Source: Ignavibacteriales bacterium
GTDB taxonomy: Bacteria > Bacteroidota > Ignavibacteria > Ignavibacteriales > Melioribacteraceae
Length of the DNA: 64,000 nt
Direction of reading: 5' to 3'
Assembly: GCA_021740915.1 (NCBI GenBank)
Contig: JAIOYW010000007.1
Coordinates: 150,546-214,545, forward strand
Shown in pieces: positions 25,701 through 34,891 of this stretch. The first letter of the stretch is position 1. Each line of letters opens with the position of its first letter. Position numbers and translations under genes: made by a program. The notes beneath the pieces were generated by a model. It was not told where the DNA came from. It did not search any database and saw nothing but the letters and a program-made list of their open reading frames with translations.

Positions 25701-27052
25701 TTCGTATCCGTAGTGAACACGTAGTAACCATTCTCAGGAATCATGATCATTTTATCTTTACTCAGCTCCCAATAACTATCGGTGAATATTTCTTTGTAAT
25801 TGCCATCGGCTTCAGATGATCCGAGGTTGAACTGTTTTTCTGAATCTGAAAAATTCAGCATGACGAGAAGCCTTTCAGAATTAGTTTCCCTCATGAAAAC
25901 AAACACTTCATCATTAAAACCGGTATCCAATAACTTGATCGAAGAAGCAGATGGTCTGTTTTTAAGTGCAGTATGTTCAGTTTTAAGCTGGCAAAGTTTT
26001 TTATAAAGCGAAACATACTTATATCCCGCCCAGTTTATTGTATCCTTATCGAAAAAGCGCAGACTTTTTTCAGAGCCGGATTCCTGCCCGGAATATATAA
26101 GAGGCATTCCATTTACCGTGAAAGTAAGCACGGTGAAAGCCTCAAAGTTTTTCCCTAACCTTTCGAATGCTGTTTTGTGCCATGAATTTTCATCATGATT
26201 GGAAGTGAAGGTCATACGCAAAGCATGGTCCGGATAGTTTTTTGTTTCATCTGAAAAATGTTGCCTGAGTGCGTCATTATTCGTTTTGCCCCGGGCTATA
26301 TTATTCATGATATCCTTAAGCTGCCAGTTATAGGTCATATCGAAGGCTTTCTCATGAAGTTCAGGTTCCGATGCCTCGGCAAGCATAAAAACAGGTTTGA
26401 TTGAAAATAGTCTTTCCCGGGTTTTCTGCCAGAAATCCAATGGGACCATCGCTGCAACGTCACATCTGAAACCATCCAGATCGAACTCTTTTATCCAGAA
26501 TTCCATTGCCTGAATCATTTTTTCCCTGAGTTCGAGGTTCTCGTAATTAAGATCGATAACATCAGACCAGTCCGCGACTGGCGGGATAAAATTTCCGAGA
26601 CTGTCTTTAGTATAATATGAAGGATTTGACTTAGTCCATTCATGATCCCACGCAGTATGATTTGCCACCCAGTCGAGAATAACATACATCCCCAAATCGT
26701 GGGCAGCTTTAACAACCTCCCTGAAATCAGTTTCGCTCCCGAATTCAGGATTAATCGCCGTATAATCCTTTATTGAATAATAACTTCCAAGTGTACCTTT
26801 TCTATTAATTTCTCCGATTGGCTGAAGAGGCATAAACCAGAGTATTTTTACGCCCATATTGCTCAGCCGCGGCAGATGTTTCTTAAAAGCGTTAAATGTT
26901 CCCTCAGGGGTGAATTGTCTGATATTCACCTCGTAAATAGTCGCATTTCTGCTCCATTCCACAGTTTCAGTCTGCTTTTCAGTTGAACAGGATATGAAAG
27001 CAAATAGAAAAAGAAGACCAGAGATACTCAGTGCAAAACGGATTATCTTCAT
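25697..27052 (-). CDS. GH13 alpha-amylase family lipoprotein (451 residues)
   Basis: A glycoside hydrolase family 13 protein with a lipobox ending at Cys22 (FAFISC), so anchored in the envelope. Catalytic residues are nucleophile Asp198 (GFRCDVA), acid/base Glu226 (MLAEASE) and Asp287 (TSNHDENSW); the first conserved region is DWVANHTAWDH. It is compact, with a short C-terminal beta domain. It would cut alpha-glucans or maltodextrins at the cell surface or in the periplasm. A second, much larger GH13 lipoprotein lies at 46712-49099. Confidence 0.9.
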   Translation of the reverse strand: MKIIRFALSISGLLFLFAFISCSTEKQTETVEWSRNATIYEVNIRQFTPEGTFNAFKKHLPRLSNMGVKILWFMPLQPIGEINRKGTLGSYYSIKDYTAINPEFGSETDFREVVKAAHDLGMYVILDWVANHTAWDHEWTKSNPSYYTKDSLGNFIPPVADWSDVIDLNYENLELREKMIQAMEFWIKEFDLDGFRCDVAAMVPLDFWQKTRERLFSIKPVFMLAEASEPELHEKAFDMTYNWQLKDIMNNIARGKTNNDALRQHFSDETKNYPDHALRMTFTSNHDENSWHKTAFERLGKNFEAFTVLTFTVNGMPLIYSGQESGSEKSLRFFDKDTINWAGYKYVSLYKKLCQLKTEHTALKNRPSASSIKLLDTGFNDEVFVFMRETNSERLLVMLNFSDSEKQFNLGSSEADGNYKEIFTDSYWELSKDKMIMIPENGYYVFTTDTK

Positions 27053-27132
27053 AATTCTTATTGATGTTTGTTTTTGTTAATGTGTAAATTTACTTATAAA
27101 ACTAAAACTTTTTTAATTTTTAGCAGATCGTT

Positions 27133-28260
27133 ATGAAAAGAATATTTGCAGAACCGGGTGTTAAATTTTCAATCTCAATTGTCGGATTGTTTTTCACGGC
27201 AGTTATTCTCAGGGAATTACAGCAAATATTTATTCCTTTGATACTTGCGTATTTCTTATACTATGCATTTGAGCCGATGAATGTATATCTGAGAAAAAAA
27301 CGCTTTCCGGCATGGTCAACAATGATAATTGACCTTTTTCTAATGTCAATGGTTTTTTATCTTGCGATAAGGTTTTTCTACAGTTCATTTCTCAATTTTT
27401 CCTCACAAATAATAGTATTCGAAGATAAACTTAATTCGCTGATTATGGAGACAGCGGCAGGTTTCGGGCTTAATGAACCGCCTTTTTCAAATTTTTCCAT
27501 TTCAGATTTACTATCCGAGATGGATTTCGGGGGCATTGCATCCGGATTCTTTACATCAACTTTATCATTTATTTCAGCGCTTTTTTTCGTGGTTCTCTTT
27601 TTTATCTTTGTCAACAGCGGACATGAAAAATTTTTATCAGTGATAAAATCAAAACTTCTGGCCAGAAGGATAGAACAATCGTCAAAAAAGAAGAAAGATC
27701 AGGATGCGACAACCGATGAAAGCTATTCTGCGCAAGACCAGAACAAATTAAAAGCCGAAAGGGAAAATATGATCGAATCGGCAATTAAAGATATCAGTTC
27801 GCAGATTCAGAGATATATCATAATGAAATTCTTCATAAGTTTGTTAACTGGTATGGTAACTGGTTTCACGCTCTGGCTGTTTAATGTGGAATTTTTTATT
27901 GTTTGGGGGGTGATGGCTTTTATCCTGAATTTTATTCCCAATATCGGTTCTGTCATTGCTGTTTTGCTCCCGACACTAATGGCTGTAGTTCAGTTTGAGT
28001 CTTTCGGTTTTGCGCTCGTCGTTGGTGCAATTCTGCTCATTGAGCAGAACTTAATAGGGAATATTCTTGAACCGAAGATTTTGGGCGCAAAACTCGGACT
28101 GAACCCCTTGATGGTGTTACTTTCATTATTGATCTGGGGGTATTTGTGGGGCATCGTTGGTATGTTCCTTTCTGTACCACTCACAGCAATATTAAAAATA
28201 ATATTTGATAATAACGATAGTAAGGATCTTAGATTTATCGGGAAATTGATGGAGAATTGA
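27133..28260 (+). CDS. AI-2E family transporter (PerM/YdiK-like)
   Basis: A 375-residue polytopic membrane protein. Helices are visible at about 13-33, 40-50, 58-80 and 145-165, and a cluster near 235-350 includes the family signature IPNIGSVIAVLLPTLMAV and the end piece GIVGMFLSVPLTAILKIIF. The cytoplasmic loop near 175-215 is unusually rich in Lys, Glu and Gln. Members export small molecules or act as sodium/proton antiporters; an autoinducer-2 role should not be assumed from the name. Confidence 0.85.
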   Translation: MKRIFAEPGVKFSISIVGLFFTAVILRELQQIFIPLILAYFLYYAFEPMNVYLRKKRFPAWSTMIIDLFLMSMVFYLAIRFFYSSFLNFSSQIIVFEDKLNSLIMETAAGFGLNEPPFSNFSISDLLSEMDFGGIASGFFTSTLSFISALFFVVLFFIFVNSGHEKFLSVIKSKLLARRIEQSSKKKKDQDATTDESYSAQDQNKLKAERENMIESAIKDISSQIQRYIIMKFFISLLTGMVTGFTLWLFNVEFFIVWGVMAFILNFIPNIGSVIAVLLPTLMAVVQFESFGFALVVGAILLIEQNLIGNILEPKILGAKLGLNPLMVLLSLLIWGYLWGIVGMFLSVPLTAILKIIFDNNDSKDLRFIGKLMEN

Positions 28261-28356
28261 CACAATTTCCCCTTCCTGGATTAAATTTTAATACTTCAGA
28301 TTCCTTAACTAATCAAATATGCGAAGAATCATTCAAACTGCTTCTTTCCGAAGATC

Positions 28357-29406
28357 TTAAAATTTTTTCTTATACACTGCAATTGTACCCGGGTTGAGTC
28401 CCGTATCAAAAGATCCTGTCTTTTTCCCATTCAGATCAAATTTGATTATTTCACCATTCTGAATAAAGTCTTTGGGATTTCCGGCAAGAATTAATTTTTC
28501 TACTGGGTCATAGGCTAACGCATAGATAATTCCATATATCGGGTTTACAGTTGAAGCAGAAATAATAGCTTCTGTTTCTATTGACATATTATCAGGCTCT
28601 ATTCTGAAAACGCCAAGAGAATTAGTTACCAGCAGGTGACTGTCTGTAAAGCATGCTTCTCCGGGATTCCCATCTATTAGAACCGAATCGACAGATACAA
28701 GAGTCGATGTATTTATTTTATAAACACCTCCTTTTCCGATTCCGTCATAAACTCCGGTACAGACTGCATAGATGTACCCATCGTTTCTGTTTACAAGGAC
28801 TCTGGGATTAAATCCTATCTGAATATCACTGATCTTATTTCCATTTAATGTGTCGAAAACGCTTAAAGTATTCGAGGCGCCAAATCCTGAATTTGCGACA
28901 AATATTTTTCCTGCTGACTGTGTTATTCCTTCAGGATAAGCGCCTGTTTCGGCTGACCACACGATGCTTTTATTTATAAGATCGAGTTTATGAACTTTGT
29001 TGCTAAGCAGACTTGTAACAAAACCTGTTTTCGAAGAGGTTACGACCAGTTCTCTTGGACTTCCCCCCGGCCCCATATCTATTATGCCTTTGCTCTTATA
29101 TGTATTCAGATCAACGATTTCAATTTTATTTGAGTTGTCAACAGCGATATAAGCAGTTGAGCCGAACACATCTAAATCATTTGCGGTATCACCCAGAGGA
29201 TTGCCGGAATTGGCTCCGGAAAAAACATTGTTTGTTGCCAGACCGGTGTTAACATCATAAAAAGTGATTGAGGAATTATTCTGACCATATACACCTTCAT
29301 TGACAACTATGTAACCAAATTCAGGTATAACGAGTGGAGGAGTTTCCACGGGAGTCTCACAGGAAACAATGACGAATACGAAAGATAAAAGTATTAATTT
29401 TTTCAT
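28357..29406 (-). CDS. Surface beta-propeller lipoprotein next to a BtuB-like receptor (BtuG-like candidate)
   Basis: A 349-residue lipoprotein (lipobox VIVSC, Cys16) made of YVTN/YncE-like repeats such as TAYIAVDNSNKIEIVDL and GKIFVANSGFG, which predict a seven-bladed propeller. It overlaps the BtuB-like receptor gene by four bases, and the cobalamin riboswitch governs the transcript. In Bacteroides, BtuG is a propeller lipoprotein that caps BtuB and binds cobalamin. The gene order and fold suggest the same job here, but sequence identity to BtuG cannot be judged without a search. Confidence 0.75.
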   Translation of the reverse strand: MKKLILLSFVFVIVSCETPVETPPLVIPEFGYIVVNEGVYGQNNSSITFYDVNTGLATNNVFSGANSGNPLGDTANDLDVFGSTAYIAVDNSNKIEIVDLNTYKSKGIIDMGPGGSPRELVVTSSKTGFVTSLLSNKVHKLDLINKSIVWSAETGAYPEGITQSAGKIFVANSGFGASNTLSVFDTLNGNKISDIQIGFNPRVLVNRNDGYIYAVCTGVYDGIGKGGVYKINTSTLVSVDSVLIDGNPGEACFTDSHLLVTNSLGVFRIEPDNMSIETEAIISASTVNPIYGIIYALAYDPVEKLILAGNPKDFIQNGEIIKFDLNGKKTGSFDTGLNPGTIAVYKKKF

Positions 29407-31541
29407 ATAAGATTCAGATTAAGTGTAAATGAATAATTTCGCAGAGGCATAGGGTATGATTGAATCACAAAATACTGTGCGTTTAAAAGATTATAAACAG
29501 TCAGGCTTGCTGATGCATTGCTGGAAAGAAGCGGGAAATTTATCCCGGCAGAGAAATCTGTAACCAGGTAACCCTTTAGTTTATTATGAGAATCGTTATC
29601 TGCCGTATAGTAACGGCTTCCGGCATACATAAGATCGAGAATGGTGAATATACGTCCGAAAATAAGTTCTGCATTAAGACTTACTTTATGCGAAGGTGTG
29701 TAGATGAGCCTTTTATTATAAGCATTGTCATTATCGTTCCCTGTTTTATTAATTGCATTCAGCCATGTATAATTCGCACCAAGTCTCAGTGTCCCGGGGA
29801 AGGGAGATGATGAGGCAGAAACCTCTAATCCATATGAACGCACAGTCCTGATGTTTCTCGGCACCTGAATAATTGCCCTGAAAGGAGTCCATACAATCAA
29901 ACCATCACCCAGAATATTGAAATAGCTGATCTCCAGATCATATGATGAAGTCCTAGCCGAGATACCTGCTTCAAATGTTTTAAACTGTTCACGGGTCAGA
30001 CCGGTATGGTTAAAAAGACTCGCATAATAAATTTCATTAAAGGTAGGGAATCTGTTATCGATAGAATAAGTAGTATAAAACCTGAAGGGGGACAAATATC
30101 GGGGACTATAACTTAACCCCGCAGAAACACCGTTTACTGATGTTTTTTCCGGGAAATCAGCATATTCAGTCTCAAAAATTAGTCCGGCATTTATGCCGCC
30201 ATCAGTCTCTTTTTCGAAAATGTGCTCAAAAACGGCATTTATAAAAAAACCTCCCGATAATCTGTCAATACTATCACTTCTATAGGCGCTGAATATTTCT
30301 CCTGAAGAGTTCAGTTCAGCTTTCGCCAGATTAAGACCGGCACTTAATTTTGTACCCTCCAAACCAAATTCGAGTTTATTCTGTATTCTGAGATCTGAAG
30401 TTGAGGTCTTTTTCTCTCCGCTGCCTGATATCATTCTTCTGTCGGGATCAGCAAGAAAAAGTTTACTCCCGGACGCTGAGAATGAGAATGAATTAATAAG
30501 CCCGGAATCGAAATAATGATAATTATTAAGGATAAGCATCCGTGTTTCAGAACCGGAGCGTGTTTTACTCCAATCGTAATTATTTGAAACAACGAAACCC
30601 GGGAGACCATTTATTTTATCTGAATATTTAAGATATATTCTCGTGAGATTCGATTCATATGATTTTCCTGCAGATATTGAAAATTGCTTTTTATTAAGGA
30701 AAGCGTTTTCACGTGTGCGGGTCTGACCATCAAAAAAATAAGAATATCGGTTTGGGGAATTGACATTCTCAGCATTTATCTCAAGGAAATAGCTCCCCAT
30801 GTTTTTCCTCAGAGAGAGAGCACTCGAAAAAAGCTGGTCTGAATCAGCTTTCAGGCTTATTCTGGTATGTGATGGAGTATCCCAGAGTCCGGATGTCATT
30901 TTTATCCTGCCCCCTGCTCCGGCAAAACCATCCTCAGGGCTGATCCCGTGCTGCATTTCAAGAATATCAATCATATTTGCCGAATGGTCAGAAAGATCGG
31001 CTAATCCGGTAGCGGCATCATTTATATTAATCTCATTAAAAAGTACTTCAGTGTTTTCGCTGCTAAGTCCCCTGAATGAAATTGTTTTTAACGAGCCTGA
31101 ACCGCCGTATTCTTTAATGTATGTCCCGGAGAACCTATTTATCACAGTGGAAATATCGCGCGTAACAGATCTGATCTTATCATCAATAAGCACTCTCCCT
31201 GAACTTCCGAAAAGATTTCCTGGTTGAACCGCAGTCACTGTGATAAGAGGTATATTTAATGATAGCGGCTGCAATCGAACAATATAGATTCCGGCGCTTT
31301 TTAAATGAATCTGTCTGGAATGGTAAGATGTGTGGCTGACAATAATATCAGTTGGGAAAGTTGGAACCTGGAATTCTGCCACCCCTTCTGAATTAGTAAA
31401 AAATCTACCCTGCGGGAAAAGAATTTCCGCGTTAACCAGATTGGAACTCGTCGAAGAATCAATAACGGAAACAGTTATCTGCGCCTGGAGCCCAGAAGCC
31501 AGAAAAAATATTAAAACGGCAAATCTCAGAAAATTATTCAT
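29403..31541 (-). CDS. btuB: TonB-dependent outer-membrane receptor, probable cobalamin transporter
   Basis: A 712-residue receptor: signal peptide, then a short CarboxypepD_reg-like domain (ITVSVIDSSTSSNLVNAEIL), a plug domain (KTISFRGLSSENTEVLFNEI) and a 22-strand barrel ending in aromatic strand residues (YSFTLNLNLI). It would import a TonB-energised substrate across the outer membrane. A cobalamin riboswitch about 90 bases upstream identifies that substrate as vitamin B12 or a related corrinoid. Translation starts in ATGA overlap with a 19-codon upstream frame. The gene symbol rests on the riboswitch and architecture. Confidence 0.87.
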   Translation of the reverse strand: MNNFLRFAVLIFFLASGLQAQITVSVIDSSTSSNLVNAEILFPQGRFFTNSEGVAEFQVPTFPTDIIVSHTSYHSRQIHLKSAGIYIVRLQPLSLNIPLITVTAVQPGNLFGSSGRVLIDDKIRSVTRDISTVINRFSGTYIKEYGGSGSLKTISFRGLSSENTEVLFNEININDAATGLADLSDHSANMIDILEMQHGISPEDGFAGAGGRIKMTSGLWDTPSHTRISLKADSDQLFSSALSLRKNMGSYFLEINAENVNSPNRYSYFFDGQTRTRENAFLNKKQFSISAGKSYESNLTRIYLKYSDKINGLPGFVVSNNYDWSKTRSGSETRMLILNNYHYFDSGLINSFSFSASGSKLFLADPDRRMISGSGEKKTSTSDLRIQNKLEFGLEGTKLSAGLNLAKAELNSSGEIFSAYRSDSIDRLSGGFFINAVFEHIFEKETDGGINAGLIFETEYADFPEKTSVNGVSAGLSYSPRYLSPFRFYTTYSIDNRFPTFNEIYYASLFNHTGLTREQFKTFEAGISARTSSYDLEISYFNILGDGLIVWTPFRAIIQVPRNIRTVRSYGLEVSASSSPFPGTLRLGANYTWLNAINKTGNDNDNAYNKRLIYTPSHKVSLNAELIFGRIFTILDLMYAGSRYYTADNDSHNKLKGYLVTDFSAGINFPLLSSNASASLTVYNLLNAQYFVIQSYPMPLRNYSFTLNLNLI

Positions 31542-31597
31542 TTTCCGAAAAGATTATAGCCGGTAAAGTCGTGTTGTCTGAAAGGGTATAGTGACAT
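31538..31597 (-). CDS. 19-codon upstream frame overlapping the btuB start
   Basis: Between riboswitch and btuB a frame encoding MSLYPFRQHDFTGYNLFGK starts at 31597, seven bases after a strong GGGAGAGG site (31612-31605), and its TGA overlaps the btuB ATG as ATGA. The site can pair in a small CCTC/GAGG hairpin (31605-31608 with 31615-31618). This would make btuB translation depend on translation of the short frame. Too short to be sure it is made. Confidence 0.45.
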   Translation of the reverse strand: MSLYPFRQHDFTGYNLFGK

Positions 31598-31631
31598 TAA
31601 ACAACCTCTCCCGCGAGGGTTAATAATTCAG

Positions 31632-31795
31632 AAATTAGCGGCAGGTCTCCTGGCTTCAGACATCTATATGCGCCTTCCCATCCCCGTGTAAACGGGGCAG
31701 TGGCATAAGCATAAGACCATTGGTCTGATACAGTTGCGGGGCAGCTCCGGATTTTAACCGGATTCCCTATTCTCCCTTTCGGGCACCGTTAATTT
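31632..31795 (-). promoter_or_regulatory. Cobalamin riboswitch
   Basis: Read on the minus strand, the leader has the conserved blocks of the adenosylcobalamin riboswitch in order: GGTGCCCG near 31788-31781, GGGAATCCGGT, GCTGCCCCGCAACTG, the P7-P9 region (CCACTGCCCCGTTTACACGG), GGGAAGGCGC and the B12 box AGCCAGGAGACCTGCC at 31655-31640. It lies ahead of the BtuB-like receptor. Bound cobalamin should lower receptor expression; the closely following ribosome site suggests control of translation. Edges are approximate. Confidence 0.95.
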
Positions 31796-31811
31796 TATAA
31801 AAAGAACTAAT

Positions 31812-31844
31812 GAAAGATAAGGGTTTTAAATCATCTTGAGCAAG
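31812..31844 (-). promoter_or_regulatory. Candidate promoter for the riboswitch transcript
   Basis: On the minus strand CTTG (31844-31841) and TATCTTTC (31819-31812) are 21 bases apart and match the Bacteroidota consensus at seven of eight -7 positions. The start would lie about ten bases before the riboswitch. Confidence 0.3.
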
Positions 31845-31936
31845 AAAAACAAAATTCTCATTTTAAATAAAGACCATTAAGGCATTGTGGGATTATAAAC
31901 GATTAATTAACAACATCCTGGTTTATATATTTCCTT

Positions 31937-33307
31937 TCAATCAAAAAAATAAGAATTGATCAGATTAAGTCTTTTATCAGCTTTGAATGACCTGCGGATA
32001 TCCTGTTTAAGCAGTCTTCCGTCAGAATCGAGGTAGTTAATTATGACATCATACTCACCTGGAGGCAATTCAGTTTCTGCCGCAAACGAATAAGCCGGAA
32101 GCGTTATCCATGACCGGAGATCAGCATTCTCACTGATATCGGAAAGAATATTTGCAGCCGTCCCGGCAAGAAAACCAAGCAGATCGTTTGAATTTTTCTT
32201 TACTGCCTGCCCGATCTTCCCGGCGGCAATCCCTTTTAACACAGATCTGCTGACAGATTTGAAAAATGTAATGCTTTTTGATGACTCAAAAGTTCTTCGG
32301 GCTACATTAGCAATATTCTCCACTAATTCGGCTCTCAGCGTATCAACTCCCGGAATTTCAATCTCAATATCATGCACCAGTGTGCCTTCTTCCCTTAGTT
32401 CAGGGAATTCGAATTTGAAATTCCAGCCATATCTGGCAAAAGGAAAAAATATCGGTTCCACCCAGTAACCGGAGGGATCGGAAACAGTCACAAATCCGTC
32501 GAATGTCGTAATTCTTGCTCCCACAGGAACCTTACGGGGAGATTGCCCGGCAAAGATCAGAAAATTAATTCTGTTCCCGTTGTCAAAAGAAGCATTTTTA
32601 ATAAAATCCGGAGAAGGAAAATCATAAATATCCGGATAGGTTTTCCTTGCCTGATCAAAACTTTCAAGAGATATGCGAGCCTTATCCTGCTCACGGTCGG
32701 CCCTGAATATTAGAAAACTAAGATAATTAGCAAGGGCGTTATTGTAGTAATCGATATCCCTCATGATTATAGACGCGTCTGTAGAATCAGCCGAATTCAG
32801 AGCATCAATATAATTTTCATTTCGGATATCGAGTTCTTTGAGTTTATCGTTGACGCTTCTTATCTCGACATAGGCTTCATCAAATTTATTCAGGTTAAGA
32901 TAATTCAACGCTTTGAAAACACTTATATACAGATTTTCATAAACCTCACCTGAATAGTCGAGTGCATTATCATTCAAAAGAAGAGAGGTCGCTCCCTTGG
33001 AAATGCTTTTTGTGTATGCATCTTCAATAATCCTTTCAGCAGACTCAAACTCTTCAAGGCTTTTTTCATAGTCGCCTGCATACTGAAAAACCATTGCTCT
33101 TTCAAGTTTCAGAAGAAGTAAATCTTTATCTGCGAAACTCTCAGTGAATTTTTCGGAATTAACAAGGATTACTGCTTCTTCTTTTTGACCCGCTGCAAGA
33201 TCATGCAGCAGCGGGTCATAATAATCAGTATTCGTCCGGATTGAGGCACAGCCAGTCAAAACGGTTATTAAAACAGCGGTAAACGCCGCTTTCTTAATTG
33301 AGAACAT
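31937..33307 (-). CDS. Large lipoprotein with TPR-like region (COG3014-like), partner of LpoB
   Basis: A 456-residue lipoprotein (lipobox VLTGC, Cys20). Residues 25-240 look alpha-helical and repeat-like (YAGDYEKSLEEFESAERIIE, LNLNKFDEAYVEIRSVNDKL), followed by a beta-rich part and a Gly/Ala-rich helix (GKIGQAVKKNSNDLLGFLAG). Proteins of this shape are often encoded beside LpoB in other bacteria. It starts 14 bases after the LpoB-like stop. An outer-membrane scaffold for peptidoglycan synthesis is inferred from that neighbour only. Confidence 0.65.
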   Translation of the reverse strand: MFSIKKAAFTAVLITVLTGCASIRTNTDYYDPLLHDLAAGQKEEAVILVNSEKFTESFADKDLLLLKLERAMVFQYAGDYEKSLEEFESAERIIEDAYTKSISKGATSLLLNDNALDYSGEVYENLYISVFKALNYLNLNKFDEAYVEIRSVNDKLKELDIRNENYIDALNSADSTDASIIMRDIDYYNNALANYLSFLIFRADREQDKARISLESFDQARKTYPDIYDFPSPDFIKNASFDNGNRINFLIFAGQSPRKVPVGARITTFDGFVTVSDPSGYWVEPIFFPFARYGWNFKFEFPELREEGTLVHDIEIEIPGVDTLRAELVENIANVARRTFESSKSITFFKSVSRSVLKGIAAGKIGQAVKKNSNDLLGFLAGTAANILSDISENADLRSWITLPAYSFAAETELPPGEYDVIINYLDSDGRLLKQDIRRSFKADKRLNLINSYFFD

Positions 33308-33321
33308 TTTATTTTCCGTTT

Positions 33322-33927
33322 TTACGGTTTATAGCTGTCTCTTTCTATGAATTTTTTAATTTTCTTATTACCCAGCCATACTTTCATATTCGTTTCAATG
33401 TCGATTAACTGAAGATCAACCTGGTATAAAATAACTTTTTTTCCATCTTCAAAATCAGCAACTGAGTTGATATCGCCGGCTAAAAGAAAATCAGCTCCAA
33501 TTTCCTTATAGAACTGCTTAAATGTCTCTTTGGATGCAAAATCATTCTGATCTTTCCTTTCTTCCCGGACGTCATCCCTTTCCTCTTTTGCAGCCACAAA
33601 GGATACCTTACCGGAATTCAACAGTTCGCGTTCAATATCGTTTGTAAAAATCTCGACTTCAATCTGCTCGCTGCTTTTATTACGGACTTTTCCGACAATA
33701 ACTACTGGTTTTTTACCCTTTTCTGTCATAAAATCTGTGAGCCAGGGTCTTTTCAGAGCATCTGTGACCATTTCCTCTGCCGTAAGCCTTGCGTCAGTAT
33801 CGTTCCATCTTCCGCTCAGGTCAATAACTTCCGAGGTGTCAATCCTTTTAACCTCTTTGGAAGCACCGCAAGCAGCCAGAAGAACAGCTAAAAAAACCAA
33901 TGTAAATGAACTGATAATTTTTTTCAT
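33322..33927 (-). CDS. Penicillin-binding-protein activator LpoB-like lipoprotein
   Basis: A 201-residue lipoprotein; I chose the ATG at 33927 because GGAG lies eight bases upstream and the signal peptide (MKKIISSFTLVFLAVLLAAC) follows; a frame to 33987 is open but unlikely. LpoB-family features include LSGRWNDTDARLTAEEMVTD, KPVVIVGKVRNKSSE and the late VDLQLIDIETNMKVWLGNK. In E. coli, LpoB reaches from the outer membrane to stimulate PBP1B. A TAATTTTG (-7 type) is at 34022-34015 upstream. Confidence 0.85.
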   Translation of the reverse strand: MKKIISSFTLVFLAVLLAACGASKEVKRIDTSEVIDLSGRWNDTDARLTAEEMVTDALKRPWLTDFMTEKGKKPVVIVGKVRNKSSEQIEVEIFTNDIERELLNSGKVSFVAAKEERDDVREERKDQNDFASKETFKQFYKEIGADFLLAGDINSVADFEDGKKVILYQVDLQLIDIETNMKVWLGNKKIKKFIERDSYKP

Positions 33928-34111
33928 ATGAATATCTCCTTGAATTTTACCTGTTTGTTCCAAAATCATGCCAGCACCCGAAAACAATTAAAATGCTGCC
34001 ATTTATGTGAATTACAAAATTATCGTGAATAAAATAATGAACATCACCGTATTATACTTTAGACAATATTTATTGTTTCTTGTAAAATTTTTCTCAAGAA
34101 TTTCCCGATTT

Positions 34112-34864
34112 TTATTTCACAACACTGATCTCCTGCGAACCAAGAACCATTCCGCCGGGTTTTATAACTGTAATAACAAAATCGCCGGGTTGGGAAATAA
34201 AGATGCGCATATTTGTGAATTTCCATCCGGGTTTTATTCTGAAACGATTAATTTCGGGCGACCTGCGGGATCCCTTTTTGCTGTTGATTTGAATGTGGAG
34301 TTCATCCGCATTTAAGGAAAGAGGTGATTCAATCCGCACAAAAAGCCTTATTACCTCACCTGCCATCCGGTATGCCGAAACATTCCTTCCGGCATCTCCA
34401 TTCACAGCAAACGGTGAAATTTTCATTTTGTATCCGGCCGCCCCGGAAAATGAAGCTATCTCATCTATATATGACTTTGTATCCGGCACTATTACGAAAA
34501 TCTTTTCTGCTATAATACTGTGATCAATTTTAGAAAATTCTGCCCGGAATGTCCCCGTTTCCTTAAAATCGTACCTGTGGATTATATACCTGCTTCCGGT
34601 CTTGATAATCTTGGCATCGTAAGGCTTCATATTATCATCTTTTTTCTTATCAAGAAAAAAGAATATTTTACCTGATTCAAATTTTTCATCAGTTTTTAAG
34701 AAAAACAGAAGCCCTTTTTTTGCGGAATTGAGTTCCCAGACAGTATTCGGGGATTCAGAAATACCTGAGTCGGTACTATGAATAAGTATCTCACTTGTCT
34801 GCGGTTTAATGGTTGCAGCAAATATTAAAATATAAAAAATGAATAGTAGCTCTTTATCCGGCAT
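34112..34864 (-). CDS. Exported protein of unknown function downstream of trkA
   Basis: A 250-residue protein that I do not recognise. It begins with a hydrophobic signal-like segment (ELLFIFYILIFAATIKPQ); the rest is predicted mostly beta strand with many Lys, Ile and Phe. It follows trkA by 27 bases and so may share its transcript, without an obvious functional link. Confidence 0.6.
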   Translation of the reverse strand: MPDKELLFIFYILIFAATIKPQTSEILIHSTDSGISESPNTVWELNSAKKGLLFFLKTDEKFESGKIFFFLDKKKDDNMKPYDAKIIKTGSRYIIHRYDFKETGTFRAEFSKIDHSIIAEKIFVIVPDTKSYIDEIASFSGAAGYKMKISPFAVNGDAGRNVSAYRMAGEVIRLFVRIESPLSLNADELHIQINSKKGSRRSPEINRFRIKPGWKFTNMRIFISQPGDFVITVIKPGGMVLGSQEISVVK

Positions 34865-34891
34865 TTACGCCCGTAAAATTTTGTAATCTCC

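Noticed and set aside
28261..28356. Search for a terminator between convergent genes
   Set aside because: No stem of useful length followed by T residues was found.
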